NCBI GenBank assembly: GCA_026713485.1
Contig: JAPOOK010000003.1
Coordinates: 1 to 64,000, forward strand
Length of the DNA stretch: 64,000 bases
Direction of reading: 5' to 3'
From: Chloroflexota bacterium
GTDB lineage: Bacteria > Chloroflexota > Dehalococcoidia > UBA6926
The notes beneath the pieces are model-generated. The model searched no databases. It saw only the letters and a list, made by a program, of their open reading frames with translations, and was not told the origin of the DNA. The position numbers were made by a program, and so were the translations under genes. Position 1 is the first letter of the stretch. Each line of letters starts with the position of its first letter. This document shows, one piece after another, positions 16,057 through 25,149 of this stretch.

Positions 16057-16578
16057 CTATAGCGCGAACGGCATCCCCTGTAGGCCCTTGAGATACCGAA
16101 TCTCGCCCAGGTGATAGTACGTGTGCCCAATGATGAAAGTCTGAAGCAGGCGTGCCAGCGTCCGATCCGGCCGCTCCTCGTCCATCACGCGATCCAGGTC
16201 GTCGTCCGTCATACCTTCGAACGCCGCGGGGATTGTCGGCCCAACCTCCGTTCCGTAGGCGCGCAAAAGCTCAAGGCCGGGGCGAAAGTCGCCAACCTGG
16301 TCCGCTGTGAAACCGGTTCCTGTTCCCTCCCCGGCCGGCATGACGAACCTCTCGTGGTAGCCCTGCGCCGTCCAGATCGTCGGCTTTGGCTCCACGGGGA
16401 TCGACTCATGGACTGCGTCATCCAGCGTGCGGGTGATGTGCCAGGCGATGAAAGCGATAGTCGTTGCGCCGGGAATCGGAGCGTAGTAGATGTGCTCCTC
16501 CGTCAGCGGTTCCAGTTCACGCAGGAGGCTCGTCTGGATCTCGCGCATCTCCCGGGTCAACACTTGTACGCCGTTCAT
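16057..16578 (-). CDS. DinB-family putative metalloenzyme
   Basis: The 173-residue protein is a four-helix-bundle DinB/YfiT-like protein. The metal-binding histidines are visible in AFIAWHITRTLDD (about residue 47) and GHTYYHLGEIRYLKG near the C-terminus (about 152-166). This superfamily includes thiol-transferases dependent on bacillithiol or mycothiol, but many members are uncharacterised. Its reverse strand orientation and 18-base gap downstream of dnaJ suggest it may be transcribed with dnaJ. The target substrate is unknown. Confidence 0.87.
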   Translation of the reverse strand: MNGVQVLTREMREIQTSLLRELEPLTEEHIYYAPIPGATTIAFIAWHITRTLDDAVHESIPVEPKPTIWTAQGYHERFVMPAGEGTGTGFTADQVGDFRPGLELLRAYGTEVGPTIPAAFEGMTDDDLDRVMDEERPDRTLARLLQTFIIGHTYYHLGEIRYLKGLQGMPFAL

Positions 16579-16596
16579 TACCTCACCCCCGACTGA

Positions 16597-17745
16597 CTAG
16601 CGGAACGTGTTCTTGATCCAGTCCATGAGACCGCTGCCTTCGCGCTCGCCACCGCTCCCGTTCTCAGGCGCGGCCGGCAGAGTCGACGCTAGCTGCTCCA
16701 ACAGTTGTCGCTGTTCATCAGTAAGTTGATCGGGCACGTGGACGGACGCAACCACAAAGAGGTCGCCGCGTGCGCGCTGATTCTTCGGATCGACAACGCC
16801 GCGGCCCTTAATCCTGAATGACTGCCCGGACTGCACCCCCGCCGGAATATGGAAAGGCTCGTCACCCTCCAGTGTGGGGATCGTGATTTCCGCCCCGAGC
16901 GCTGCCTGTGCGATATTGACGGGCACGCGGTGGAACAAGTGCCGTCCCTCCCGCTCAAACAGGGTGCTTGGCTTCACGTCCAACTCGATATACAGATCCC
17001 CGGGCGGCCCGCCGTTTGCGCCGGCCTCACCCTCGCCGCCGAGACGAATCCGGTTGCCCGTGTCCACCCCCGGCGGCACGGTGACGCGCACAGAGAGTTC
17101 TCGCTTGATCCGCCCGGCGCCATGGCACTCAGAGCATGGGTTCGTGATGACCTTGCCCTCGCCGTGGCACCGTCCGCAGGCGCTGATGTTCACGTACTGG
17201 CCGAAGATGCTCTGTTGGCTGCGACGAATCTCTCCGGACCCGTTGCAAGCGGAGCACGCCTCAGGCTGCGTGCCGGGTTCTGCCCCCCCGCCATTGCACG
17301 TCTGGCACAGCTCATTGCGAGAAACCTTGATGTCCTTCTCAACGCCACGGACCGCGTCCTCAAACGGCAGCTGCATCCGCATGGCGAGGTCATCGCCTCG
17401 CTGCGGTCCGCCGCGCCGCCCCTGACGCCCGCGTGCCCCGCCGAAGAACGCGTCAAAGATGTCGCCAAAGCCGCCGAATCCGGAGAACGCGTCTCCGTTG
17501 GCAAACCCGTCCGCGCCGTTCAGACCCGCGTGGCCGAAACGGTCATACGCGGCCCGTTTGCGTTCATCGCGCAGGACCTCGTACGCCTCATTGATCTCCT
17601 TGAACTTCCGCTCTGCGTCCGCGGAACGATTGCGGTCCGGGTGGTGCTCAAAGGCGAGCCGCCGGAACGCCCGCTTCACATCCTCCGGGGATGCATCGCG
17701 CGCCAGCCCAAGAACGTCGTAATAGTCTTTTTTGTTCGTTGTCAT
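16597..17745 (-). CDS. dnaJ: Chaperone protein DnaJ (Hsp40)
   Basis: The protein is a full-length type I DnaJ of 382 residues. The J domain (1-70) has HPD at 35-37, a glycine/phenylalanine-rich linker runs about 72-110, and four zinc-finger repeats, [24 protein letters not shown] and CSECHGAG, span 147-211. The C-terminal substrate-binding and dimerisation domains follow. It stimulates DnaK ATPase and delivers unfolded clients. dnaK and grpE are not adjacent. The C-terminal tail ([20 protein letters not shown]) is a short extension. Confidence 0.97.
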   Translation of the reverse strand: MTTNKKDYYDVLGLARDASPEDVKRAFRRLAFEHHPDRNRSADAERKFKEINEAYEVLRDERKRAAYDRFGHAGLNGADGFANGDAFSGFGGFGDIFDAFFGGARGRQGRRGGPQRGDDLAMRMQLPFEDAVRGVEKDIKVSRNELCQTCNGGGAEPGTQPEACSACNGSGEIRRSQQSIFGQYVNISACGRCHGEGKVITNPCSECHGAGRIKRELSVRVTVPPGVDTGNRIRLGGEGEAGANGGPPGDLYIELDVKPSTLFEREGRHLFHRVPVNIAQAALGAEITIPTLEGDEPFHIPAGVQSGQSFRIKGRGVVDPKNQRARGDLFVVASVHVPDQLTDEQRQLLEQLASTLPAAPENGSGGEREGSGLMDWIKNTFR

Positions 17746-17872
17746 GGCAGTAAAGCAGGAGTTGATCCGTGACGCCGCAGCACCCTCACCACATACGCCG
17801 CAACGCCGGCTGGGTCAGTTCCTCCAGTGTATACCACGCACGAATCTGTGGATTGGTCTGGCAGGTTGGCGC

Positions 17873-18601
17873 CTAGTCCTCGCCCTCCGGCACCAACTCG
17901 TGCTTCTTGTGAAAGATGCCGTACCCGATGATGATCAGCCACACGCCGCCCAGGGAGAGCAGTAAGTTGCTGATGGAGAGCAGCACCCCAAAATCAACGT
18001 CGTGCAGGTGCTGGATCAGCACCAGGTTAATGACTTCCGCCACGCCCTTGAGTGCCAGCCCATACCCCGCAAGGACGAACAGATTGAATTCCTGGAATCT
18101 CACTGCCACCCCGAGTCCGACGAGAATGCTGGCCACCGAGCCCAGCGCAAGGAATCCGAAGTGGACGCCAACCGTTGCCGCAAGAAGAGTCAGGCCCACG
18201 TCATCGCGCGTCGCCTGATCCATCCCCGGATACACGCCGTGCGTGATGACGTGTATTGCCATGTGCCGCATTCCCATCTCAATGATGTAGATGCCCCAGG
18301 CGAAGATGGTTATGCCAACCCCAACCCGCAGCGCCATATCGGCAAGACCGGGCTTGCGCGGCAGACGCAGCAAGGACCACAACCCGAACGCCATCAGGAT
18401 GATCCCAAGCATGGTGATGATGCCGGTCACATGTGTCAGGCTGTCGCTCTCCTTCCACACGTTCAGCAGGGCAAGGAAATCCGATTGCTGGACACTGTCG
18501 ATCAAGACTCCGCCGGGGGAAAACAACGTAGCTATAAACACCAGGATCATACCGACCATAAGTGCCAGGCCCGCAAATTGACTCGTTGACAGGGAATTCA
18601 T
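17873..18601 (-). CDS. Multipass membrane protein of unknown function
   Basis: The 242-residue protein has about seven hydrophobic segments and few charged loops. I placed the start at ATG 18601, which has AGGAGG four bases upstream; a TTG at 18616 would run through that Shine-Dalgarno. Conserved-looking features are a HVTGIITMLGIILMAFGLW segment, a RHMAIHVITHGVYPG loop carrying several histidines and a basic C-terminus (HKKHELVPEGED). No transporter family is recognised. The histidine-rich loop might bind a metal or haem, but this is speculation. Confidence 0.75.
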   Translation of the reverse strand: MNSLSTSQFAGLALMVGMILVFIATLFSPGGVLIDSVQQSDFLALLNVWKESDSLTHVTGIITMLGIILMAFGLWSLLRLPRKPGLADMALRVGVGITIFAWGIYIIEMGMRHMAIHVITHGVYPGMDQATRDDVGLTLLAATVGVHFGFLALGSVASILVGLGVAVRFQEFNLFVLAGYGLALKGVAEVINLVLIQHLHDVDFGVLLSISNLLLSLGGVWLIIIGYGIFHKKHELVPEGED

Positions 18602-18763
18602 ATGGCCTCCTAACAACGTTGCTGCACGGATCGGCTCACTGAGACAACAGTATCATCTGGGCTAAAGGAGTAAGTAGGTAGTTGACAGAAGATGTGGCTG
18701 ATAGTGATACCGACCTCGCGAAGAGGGCTTAGATGCTGAAAAGGATTAGTTGCCCCGAAATGC

Positions 18764-19006
18764 TCAGAGGCTATTTCGCCACTCGTCGAACGCCGCAACG
18801 TCCTCCGGCGACGCGTGCCGGATCAATGACATCAAACGATTCATAGCGGTAACCAACTCCTGCGCGTACGTGTCGCCGGAGTCCCCGTTCTTCAGCGGCG
18901 GCCTTTCAAGCCCGGATCGCAGCGAGTTCACCCGCTCCTGCGCCGCCTTTAGTGCCCGCAGCTGCGGCGAGTCTCCGCCCCCGGCCTCATGCTCCGGCGT
19001 GCTCAT
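18764..19006 (-). CDS. Small hypothetical protein
   Basis: This is an 80-residue soluble protein with charged helices (LRALKAAQERVNSLRSGLE, then TYAQELVTAMNRLMSLIRHASPEDVAAFDEWRNSL). The sequence has normal codon use for the region, and the frame sits in a gap with no overlapping gene. It is 32 bases from the metallo-beta-lactamase-like gene on the same strand. No family is recognised. Confidence 0.55.
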   Translation of the reverse strand: MSTPEHEAGGGDSPQLRALKAAQERVNSLRSGLERPPLKNGDSGDTYAQELVTAMNRLMSLIRHASPEDVAAFDEWRNSL

Positions 19007-19038
19007 GGCGTCGTTGATACCCGCTGGTCCTGCCGCGC

Positions 19039-19683
19039 CTATGACAGGTTGATCCGCGCCCCATCGCCGACGAACGGATTATGCCGCTTCTCGTCGTTGA
19101 TCGTGGACACCTCCATGTGACCGGGTAGTACCCGCGTCTCCGGCGCCAGCGTATACAGGTGTGTCTCGATCGACTTGACGATCTCCGGCATCGATCCGCC
19201 GGGGAAATCCGTCCGACCGATGGAACCCTGGAAGAGCGTATCGCCCGTCAGCACTGCGTCCTCGTAGACGAAGCAGCTGCTCCCGGGAGTATGACCCGGC
19301 GTGTGCAGCACGCGGATCGCCGTCGTGCCCAACACCAGCTCCTGCTCGTGCTCAAGGTAGGCGTCCGCTATCGGAGAGGGCATCTCCGGCTTGCCCAGCC
19401 ACCCGTCTCCCTCTGCCAGAGCCTCCAGCATGGCCTCATCCGGCTCGCCGATCATCAGTGCAGCGTCGGCTCCGTCCATTGCCAGCCCGTTGTCGAAGGT
19501 GTGGTCGGAATGGCCGTGCGTATTCAGCACATACTTGGGCAGCAAGCCATGCGACTTCATCCACACCAGCACCGGCCCCGTCCCCTTGGCCGGATCGACG
19601 ATAGCCGCCTCCTTCGACGCCTCATCAAACACGATGTACGTGTTATTCCCCATCGGTCCCACAACGAATCTCTGAATAGGCAT
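19039..19683 (-). CDS. Metallo-beta-lactamase-fold hydrolase (glyoxalase II-like)
   Basis: The start is ATG 19683 (MPIQRFVVGPMGNN), giving 214 residues; the longer frame to 19818 has no homology before it. The zinc motif is THGHSDHTFDN (HxHxDH), with HTPGHTPGSS, LTGDTLFQGSIGRTDFPGGS and a C-terminal LPGHMEVSTINDEKRHNPF, all in the order of the YcbL/glyoxalase II family. Such proteins hydrolyse thioesters such as S-lactoylglutathione or analogues with other thiols. It is divergently transcribed from the permease gene starting at 19794. Confidence 0.93.
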   Translation of the reverse strand: MPIQRFVVGPMGNNTYIVFDEASKEAAIVDPAKGTGPVLVWMKSHGLLPKYVLNTHGHSDHTFDNGLAMDGADAALMIGEPDEAMLEALAEGDGWLGKPEMPSPIADAYLEHEQELVLGTTAIRVLHTPGHTPGSSCFVYEDAVLTGDTLFQGSIGRTDFPGGSMPEIVKSIETHLYTLAPETRVLPGHMEVSTINDEKRHNPFVGDGARINLS

Positions 19684-19793
19684 ACAACTCACTCCCCAAT
19701 CTCGATAGTGAAATTGTATCGCGCCACGGAACCATGAGCCCCCTTCGTCGAGAAAGAAACGAGGCGACACAGGTGCGTTACAATACCTCGGCC

Positions 19794-20783
19794 ATGGCCG
19801 TCTCTGTAGCCCGACCATCCAGACTGCGACTCCGCCGCCCCAGCGCCGAGGCCCTGGTCTGGATCTTGACCGCAGCCCTCCTTCTCACCGGCTCTCTCAC
19901 GCCGGAACCCAACGCCGACATGCTGAGAGACGTCGGCTGGGGCATCCTGAGAATTTTGCCCGTCCTCGCCATAGCCTCCTTGCTCGCAGGTGCATTGACC
20001 CTCGGCAACTGGTCGGATCGAGCCCTCACGTGGGTGAACGGCGGCACCGCCCGTTCCGTATTGGTAGCCAGCCTCATCGGGGCAGTTACCCCGGTATGCG
20101 GCCTCGGTGTTCTTCCGCTCATCGCCTCCCTGCTACGTCGTGGAGTCCCACTCGCCCCCATCATGGCCTTCTGGGTGGCGTCACCTGTCACCGATCCCAG
20201 CATGATGATCGTCACGGGAGGCATAATCGGCGTCGACTTCGCCATAGCGAAGACTATCGCCGCATTCTGCATCGGCCTGTTCGCGGGCATCGTCACGGCC
20301 GCCCTCCCCGGCTTCCGGGGCTCGGCCCATGACCTTATGCGCGCCGAAGCCCTTGAGCAATGTGAGACTAACGAAGCCGGCCGCTCTCAATTCTGGCCGG
20401 AGGTCGTCAGCAACTCCCGCCTCGTCCTCCGTTGGCTCGCCCTGGCCCTCGTCCTGGAGGTCTTTCTCCAGAGACTGGTCCCCGGCGAGTGGATCATGTC
20501 CCTCTTTGGTTCGGATGCCGGCGCATCCGTACCCCTTGCAGTCATGGTCGGAGCGCCCATGTACCTGGACGGCTACGCCGCGCTCCCCCTCGTACGCGGT
20601 CTCCTGGAAATGGGAATGAGCTTCGGCGCAGCCCTGGCCCTCATGGTCTCCGGCGCAGCCATCAGCCTCTACGCTGCTGTCGCCGTTGTCTCAGTTGTCC
20701 GCGCCCGAGTCTTCGCCCTCTACATCATCCTCGCCCTCATAGGCGCAACCATGGTCGGCTACACCGCCAACCTCGTCGTCTAG
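19794..20783 (+). CDS. ArsP/YraQ-family permease
   Basis: The 329-residue protein starts at ATG 19794 (MAVSVARPS); an upstream frame from 19734 is less likely. It has about eight membrane segments and the family motif TPVCGLGVLPLIASLLRRG followed by FWVASPVTDPSMM, where most relatives have CSCSIIPLFAGLLRRG and ASPAINP. A second half-repeat carries GAPMYLDGYAALPLVRGLLEMG. PF03773-like permeases include the organoarsenical exporter ArsP, but the family is broad. The conserved Cys in TPVCG is retained. The substrate is unknown. Confidence 0.85.
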   Translation: MAVSVARPSRLRLRRPSAEALVWILTAALLLTGSLTPEPNADMLRDVGWGILRILPVLAIASLLAGALTLGNWSDRALTWVNGGTARSVLVASLIGAVTPVCGLGVLPLIASLLRRGVPLAPIMAFWVASPVTDPSMMIVTGGIIGVDFAIAKTIAAFCIGLFAGIVTAALPGFRGSAHDLMRAEALEQCETNEAGRSQFWPEVVSNSRLVLRWLALALVLEVFLQRLVPGEWIMSLFGSDAGASVPLAVMVGAPMYLDGYAALPLVRGLLEMGMSFGAALALMVSGAAISLYAAVAVVSVVRARVFALYIILALIGATMVGYTANLVV

Positions 20784-20792
20784 GCCCCCAAG

Positions 20793-21092
20793 TCACCCCA
20801 TCCCCACAACCTCCACCACGTGCGGCATGACCTCCGCGTCCGGGCGTGAGGTGTAGACGTACTCAGCGACGTTGTCCAACGTCCGACGGCACCCCGCCTC
20901 CGCCTGCCCCACGCATGACACGCCCAACAACGCCATGCGCGGCGAATCGTGTTCGCCAACCTCGCTGATGGAGACGTTGTAGCGGCGTTTGACGCGTTCG
21001 ATGACGCTCTTGACCACCTGCCGCTTGTCCTTCAACGAACTCGCCTCATGCAGGCGCAACTCAAGAACGGTGTAACCGACAACGATGGCCAT
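20793..21092 (-). CDS. ylxP: DUF503 / YlxP family protein
   Basis: The 99-residue protein matches DUF503: MAIVVGYTVLELRLHEASSLKDKRQVVKSVIERVKRRYNVSISEVGEHDSP is characteristic, with the SLKDKR motif at about 19-24 and RRYNVSISEV at about 36-45. YlxP is a small dimeric protein often linked to ribosome assembly (rbfA-infB region). Here it lies 41 bases downstream of gyrB on the same strand. The call is by family; the cellular function is not firmly established. Confidence 0.9.
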   Translation of the reverse strand: MAIVVGYTVLELRLHEASSLKDKRQVVKSVIERVKRRYNVSISEVGEHDSPRMALLGVSCVGQAEAGCRRTLDNVAEYVYTSRPDAEVMPHVVEVVGMG

Positions 21093-21133
21093 GGGCCAAA
21101 TGTTAAGACGCGAGGCTCTTAAGTTAAGCCGCG

Positions 21134-23782
21134 CTAGACGTCCAGGTTTTGGACCTCCTGCGCGTGCGTCCGGATGAAGTTCGCCCGAGGCCGGACCTCT
21201 TCGCCCATCAGCATCTCGAACAACTCTGCGGCCTGCTGCGCGTCCTCAATCTCAACCTTGAACAGCGTCCGTGATTCCGGGTCCAGCGTGGTCTCCCACA
21301 ACTGCGTGGGGTTCATCTCTCCCAGACCCTTGTACCGCTGGATGCCCACGCCCCGCGTCGACACGTCCTCAACGATCTCCGTGAGGTCGATCATCGAGTT
21401 CAGCCGTCCCACAGCGCGCTCCCGCTTGTACACCGTCCCAACCCTGGGCAGGTGATCGCTGAGCGCCGTGGCCAGCTCCGTCATTCGTTGCGCCGCGTCC
21501 TCGTTGAAGAAATCGTGATCAAGTCGCAGCGTGCGGCCGCTCTCCGTATCCTGAATCAGGATGTACGTCTCGTTCTTGGCAGGGAATGTGGTATCCGCGT
21601 CAACATCGTCCGTTGATGCCTCGTCCTGCGCCTCGGTGGGCTCGCCTCCGAAATCGAGCAGCGACGGCTGCTGCGCGTCCGGCATCCCGGTGGGCGTCGT
21701 TGGCGCGGGCGGCGGCGCGATGGGCGTATCGTCGTACTGGAACTCCAGGATCCGCACATTGCCCAGGTCCTGAAGCGCCCGCATCAGCTCCTGCAGCGTC
21801 TCTTCGGTGGAAAGATCACGCTCGCCCGTGCGCACGGTCAGCGCCGTCGCCGTCAGCAGCGGCCACGGATAGCCCGTCGACTGCAGGTCGTTCATTGCCC
21901 GCCCCAGCCGTTGTACGGACGGCAGCACGTCTCGCACCTGCGCCTCCGTGTAGAGGATCTCCGTGTCTTGTTCCGAGCTCTCGCGGATCGTCAGGTCTTT
22001 GAGCGCCTGGTTGGTCAGCGTGTCGTTCTTCTCCTGGTCTGAATACAGCCAGTGAATGTCATTGCGGCCGATTTGTACGCGGTACAGGGGGGGCTGCGCG
22101 ATGTAGATATTGCCCGCGCGGAGCAGTGGCTGGAAATGCCGATAGAACAGCGTCAGCAGCAGGGTGCGGATATGCGCCCCGTCCACGTCCGCGTCCGTCA
22201 TGATGATGACCTTCTTGTAGCGCAGCTTGGAGAGGTCCAGACCGTCGTTCTCGTCGATCTCTGCCTCTTCTGCGCCGTTGCCGTTCCCATTCGCGTGGCC
22301 GTTGATGCCGCCGAAACCGACGCCCAACGCCGACGCGATGGCCTTGATCTCTTCGTGGCCGTACACCTTGTCGAGCCGTGCCTTTTGAACGTTCAGGATC
22401 TTGCCGCGCAGGGGCAGGATGGCCTGGAAGCGCCGATCACGCCCGCCCTTGGCGGAACCGCCGGCGGAATCACCTTCAACGAGGAAGATCTCGCAATTGT
22501 CGGGATTCTTGTCGGAGCAGTCGGCCAGCTTGCCGGGGAGGGTGGTGGACTCAAGCAGGCCCTTGCGCTGCACGCTCTCCTTGGCCTTGCGCGCGGCTTC
22601 CCGCGCGACGGCGGTATTCCTGCACTTCTCCAGGATGCGACGCGCGTCCTGCGGATGCTCCTCCAGGTACGTGGACAGACCCTCGGCCAACGTGCTCTCA
22701 ACCTGGTTCTTTACCTCCGCGTTGCCCAGCTTGCCCTTGGTCTGTCCCTCGAACTGCGGCTCAGCAAGCTTGACGCTGATAACTGCCGCGATGCCTTCGC
22801 GCACGTCCTCGCCCTGCAGGTTGCTGTCGCCGTCCTTGATGAGCTTGAACTTGCGGCCATAGTCATTCATCGCGCGGGTCAACGCCGCGCGGAAACCGGT
22901 CAGGTGCGTCCCGCCGTCCACCGTGTGGATGCAGTTTGCAAATCCGAAAACGTTCTCCTGGAAACCGTCGTTGTACTGGAGAGCAACCTCGACGTGTGTG
23001 CCGTCGATGTCCCTCTCCACGTAGATGGGCGTTTGGTGCATTGCCGTCCGCGCCGAGTTCATGTGGCGCACCAGCGATTGGATCCCGCCCTCGAAATAGA
23101 AAGTCGTCTCGTTCTCCGTCCGCTCATCGACGAAACGAATCTCCAGCCCCGGGTTCAGGTACGCCATCTCCCGGAACCGCGCCGCCAGCGTGGGGAACTC
23201 AAACGACGTGTCCTGCATGAAAATCTGCGGGTCCGGCCTGAACCAGACCGTGGTGCCCGTATCGTCCGCAGGGCCGATGGGCTCAACCGGCGCCACCGCG
23301 TCGCCCCGCGAGTATTCCTGCATGTATGTCTTCCCGTCGCGCCGCACCTCCGCCCGCAGGCTTTCCGCGAGCGCATTCACGACCGACGCGCCGACGCCGT
23401 GCAGTCCGCCGGACACCTTGTACCCGCCGCCGCCGAACTTGCCGCCCGCGTGCAGCGTGGTCATCACGGTCTCGAGGCCGGTCAGGCCCGTCTGCGGATG
23501 CTTGTCAATCGGCACGCCGCGACCGTTGTCGTCGATGCGCGCTGAGCCATCAGCAAGAATTGTCACGATAATACGATCGCAGTAGCCCGCCATCGCCTCG
23601 TCGACGGCATTGTCGACGATCTCATAGATCAGGTGGTGCAAGCCCCGCTCATCGGTGGAGCCGATGTACATGCCGGGGCGGCGGCGCACCGCCTCAAGCC
23701 CCTCGAGGACCTCGATATTGCGTGACGTGTACTCGGACGTGTCAGTCGCGGCTGCATCGCGCCGTTCCGACCGTTCTACCAT
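21134..23782 (-). CDS. gyrB: DNA gyrase subunit B with long TOPRIM-side insertion
   Basis: GyrB supplies the ATPase of type II topoisomerase gyrase. The GHKL domain is intact: EIVDNAVDEA at 54-63, DDNGRGVPID at 84-93, GGLHGVGASVVNALAE at 125-140. The TOPRIM part includes LVEGDSAGGSAKGGRDR at 434-450 and IIMTDADVDGAHIRT at 526-540, and the C-terminal RYKGLGEMNP is at 816-825. The length of 882 exceeds both the 640-residue and 800-residue types. There are two extra stretches: an acidic Asn/Gly linker at about 492-514 inside TOPRIM, and about 230 residues at 580-810, at the same place as the E. coli GyrB insertion and partly similar to it (RLDHDFF region), with a Pro/Thr/Asp-rich middle. gyrA is not in view. 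Confidence 0.95.
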   Translation of the reverse strand: MVERSERRDAAATDTSEYTSRNIEVLEGLEAVRRRPGMYIGSTDERGLHHLIYEIVDNAVDEAMAGYCDRIIVTILADGSARIDDNGRGVPIDKHPQTGLTGLETVMTTLHAGGKFGGGGYKVSGGLHGVGASVVNALAESLRAEVRRDGKTYMQEYSRGDAVAPVEPIGPADDTGTTVWFRPDPQIFMQDTSFEFPTLAARFREMAYLNPGLEIRFVDERTENETTFYFEGGIQSLVRHMNSARTAMHQTPIYVERDIDGTHVEVALQYNDGFQENVFGFANCIHTVDGGTHLTGFRAALTRAMNDYGRKFKLIKDGDSNLQGEDVREGIAAVISVKLAEPQFEGQTKGKLGNAEVKNQVESTLAEGLSTYLEEHPQDARRILEKCRNTAVAREAARKAKESVQRKGLLESTTLPGKLADCSDKNPDNCEIFLVEGDSAGGSAKGGRDRRFQAILPLRGKILNVQKARLDKVYGHEEIKAIASALGVGFGGINGHANGNGNGAEEAEIDENDGLDLSKLRYKKVIIMTDADVDGAHIRTLLLTLFYRHFQPLLRAGNIYIAQPPLYRVQIGRNDIHWLYSDQEKNDTLTNQALKDLTIRESSEQDTEILYTEAQVRDVLPSVQRLGRAMNDLQSTGYPWPLLTATALTVRTGERDLSTEETLQELMRALQDLGNVRILEFQYDDTPIAPPPAPTTPTGMPDAQQPSLLDFGGEPTEAQDEASTDDVDADTTFPAKNETYILIQDTESGRTLRLDHDFFNEDAAQRMTELATALSDHLPRVGTVYKRERAVGRLNSMIDLTEIVEDVSTRGVGIQRYKGLGEMNPTQLWETTLDPESRTLFKVEIEDAQQAAELFEMLMGEEVRPRANFIRTHAQEVQNLDV

Positions 23783-24294
23783 CTAGTTCACCCCTTTAGT
23801 GAGCGGCAATAATGCGAGTCCAGGGTGGTCGCAGGTTCACTATATGTACGTTGCCTATATGCGTACCGCGAACCGCCGCGTCTGTCGCCTGCCTCTTCCC
23901 GCGCCTTTGCGTCCGATCCACACCCTTCCGCAGAGCCGGTTCAGATACGTGTCCACGCCTGTCGTAGATACGGCCGCTACCTGCATCTATTCTACCAGAA
24001 ATTCAGATTCCGTTCAGAAAAGAGCAAGGCTGGCAGGATACCACAAGAACGACGTGCCCACGCCGCCCACGGGCATGCTCTTAACGCTTCGCCTGACATC
24101 CCGGCGACCGCCGCCGCCCGCGTTCACCCAGAGCGCAGGGAAGGAGTCAAAGCCTCGCGTGTGTCCCACCGCCGTCATTCCCGCGAAAACGGGAATCTTG
24201 AACACGGGGTGCAACCGGCGCCGGAATCGCCAACCGTAGGCTGCCCTCTCTTGTCGAGAGAGGGCGAGGGTGAGGGGTAAGTCTGCGGAGCAGC
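23783..24294. other. Gene-free gap between gyrB and rplY
   Basis: Open frames here have no recognisable protein features. The stretch should contain the gyrB promoter on the reverse strand. It holds a REP-like palindrome at 24174-24197 and a GCCCTCTC...GAGAGGGC hairpin at 24243-24265 just downstream of the rplY stop, which may end rplY transcription although no T-run follows. Confidence 0.55.
24174..24197. repeat. REP-like palindrome (GTCATTCCCG...)
   Basis: GTCATTCCCG, a short spacer, then CGGGAATC forms a hairpin. It is one of the dispersed CCCGC-type palindromes of this window, related to copies at 38547, 48768 and 48831. Confidence 0.75.
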
Positions 24295-24966
24295 CTACTC
24301 GTCGCCCGAGGACTCCTCTGCGGATGCAGCGGCCTCTGCTGCGCCTTCCTCCAGCTCGGCCTCTGCCTCAGCGTCCTCAGCCGCCATGGCCGCCGTGACG
24401 CGTGAGTGGGTCGCCCGAACGATGATCGTCTCGCCGTCAGTCAGGACCTCAACGCCCTCCGGCGCCGCGATGTCCGAAACGTACAGCGCCGTCTCCAACT
24501 CCTCCAGCTCGGACACATCCAACTCCATTGCCGACGGGATGTTGGCGGGCAGGCACTCGATGGTCACCTCGTGTGTCAGGTGCGTGATGACCGCCCCCGG
24601 CAGCCGCGCCGCGGGCGCGTCGCCAACCAGGTGCACCGGAACCGTCGTCTGCACGGCCCGGTTCATTTCCACGATATAAAAGTCAGCGTGCATGATTGCG
24701 CGCGTCACCGGGTGGCGCTGAAGGGTCCGCAGCAGAGTCTGGTGCTTCTCCCCGTCGATGGTCAGCTCAACAAGTGAACCGCGACCGCCGTCCGTGACCA
24801 GCCTGTCCAGTGCCCGACTCTCGGCCTGGAAGCTGACGGACTCTGCGCCGCGGCCATAGAGATTGGCCGGAGTAATGCCCTCACGCCGGAGCGCTTTCAC
24901 ATGGCGACCCAGAGCCTCTCGTCGCTCGCCCTCAAGGGTCAGTGTCGTTCCATTGGTGCTTGTCAT
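24295..24966 (-). CDS. rplY: 50S ribosomal protein L25/general stress protein Ctc
   Basis: The 223-residue Ctc form of bL25 binds 5S rRNA. The N-terminal beta-barrel runs to about 95 with LEGERREALGRHVKALRREGITPANLYGRG (RxxxGK...R-G-x-IPAVxYG pattern), DGEKHQTLLRTLQRHPVTRAIMHADFY, then the C-terminal TL5 domain with VHLVGDAPAA and ANIPSAMELDVSELE. The tail after about 195 is an acidic alanine/glutamate run, typical of longer Ctc proteins. It is transcribed alone on the reverse strand; pth, its usual neighbour, is absent. Confidence 0.95.
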   Translation of the reverse strand: MTSTNGTTLTLEGERREALGRHVKALRREGITPANLYGRGAESVSFQAESRALDRLVTDGGRGSLVELTIDGEKHQTLLRTLQRHPVTRAIMHADFYIVEMNRAVQTTVPVHLVGDAPAARLPGAVITHLTHEVTIECLPANIPSAMELDVSELEELETALYVSDIAAPEGVEVLTDGETIIVRATHSRVTAAMAAEDAEAEAELEEGAAEAAASAEESSGDE

Positions 24967-25035
24967 GGTTGTTCAGCCTTGTCTGTGCCTGCTGCGCCGC
25001 CGACAATGTTCTGCGGCGTCAAAATAAACTCTACT

Positions 25036-25053
25036 TTGTGACTTTTGACACAA
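25036..25053. promoter_or_regulatory. Candidate CRP/FNR-type palindrome
   Basis: TTGTG (25036-25040) and CACAA (25049-25053) are arms of a perfect inverted repeat with an 8-base spacer. The core TGTGA-N6-ACACA differs from the CRP consensus TGTGA-N6-TCACA at one base. It lies between divergently transcribed rplY and the sulfite-oxidase-like gene. The binding protein is not identified here. Confidence 0.4.
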
Positions 25054-25149
25054 TATCGTAGCTATAAGCCCCTGGTACGGTCAAGCTCGCTCGGCTGAAC
25101 GCATACGGCACAATGTTGAAGTGAGTCAGATGCCCTATAAGAGACCCCA

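Noticed and set aside
22052-23545. 497-residue forward frame inside gyrB
   Set aside because: It is antisense to a complete gyrB with all its motifs; GC-rich genes often leave long opposite frames. No protein family features were seen.
23799-24280. Forward frames between gyrB and rplY
   Set aside because: They run through a REP-like palindrome and have no domain, plausible start signal or normal codon use.
25045-25068. TTGACA with TATAAG as a promoter for the sulfite oxidase gene
   Set aside because: The spacing is only 12 bases, too short for a sigma-70 promoter.
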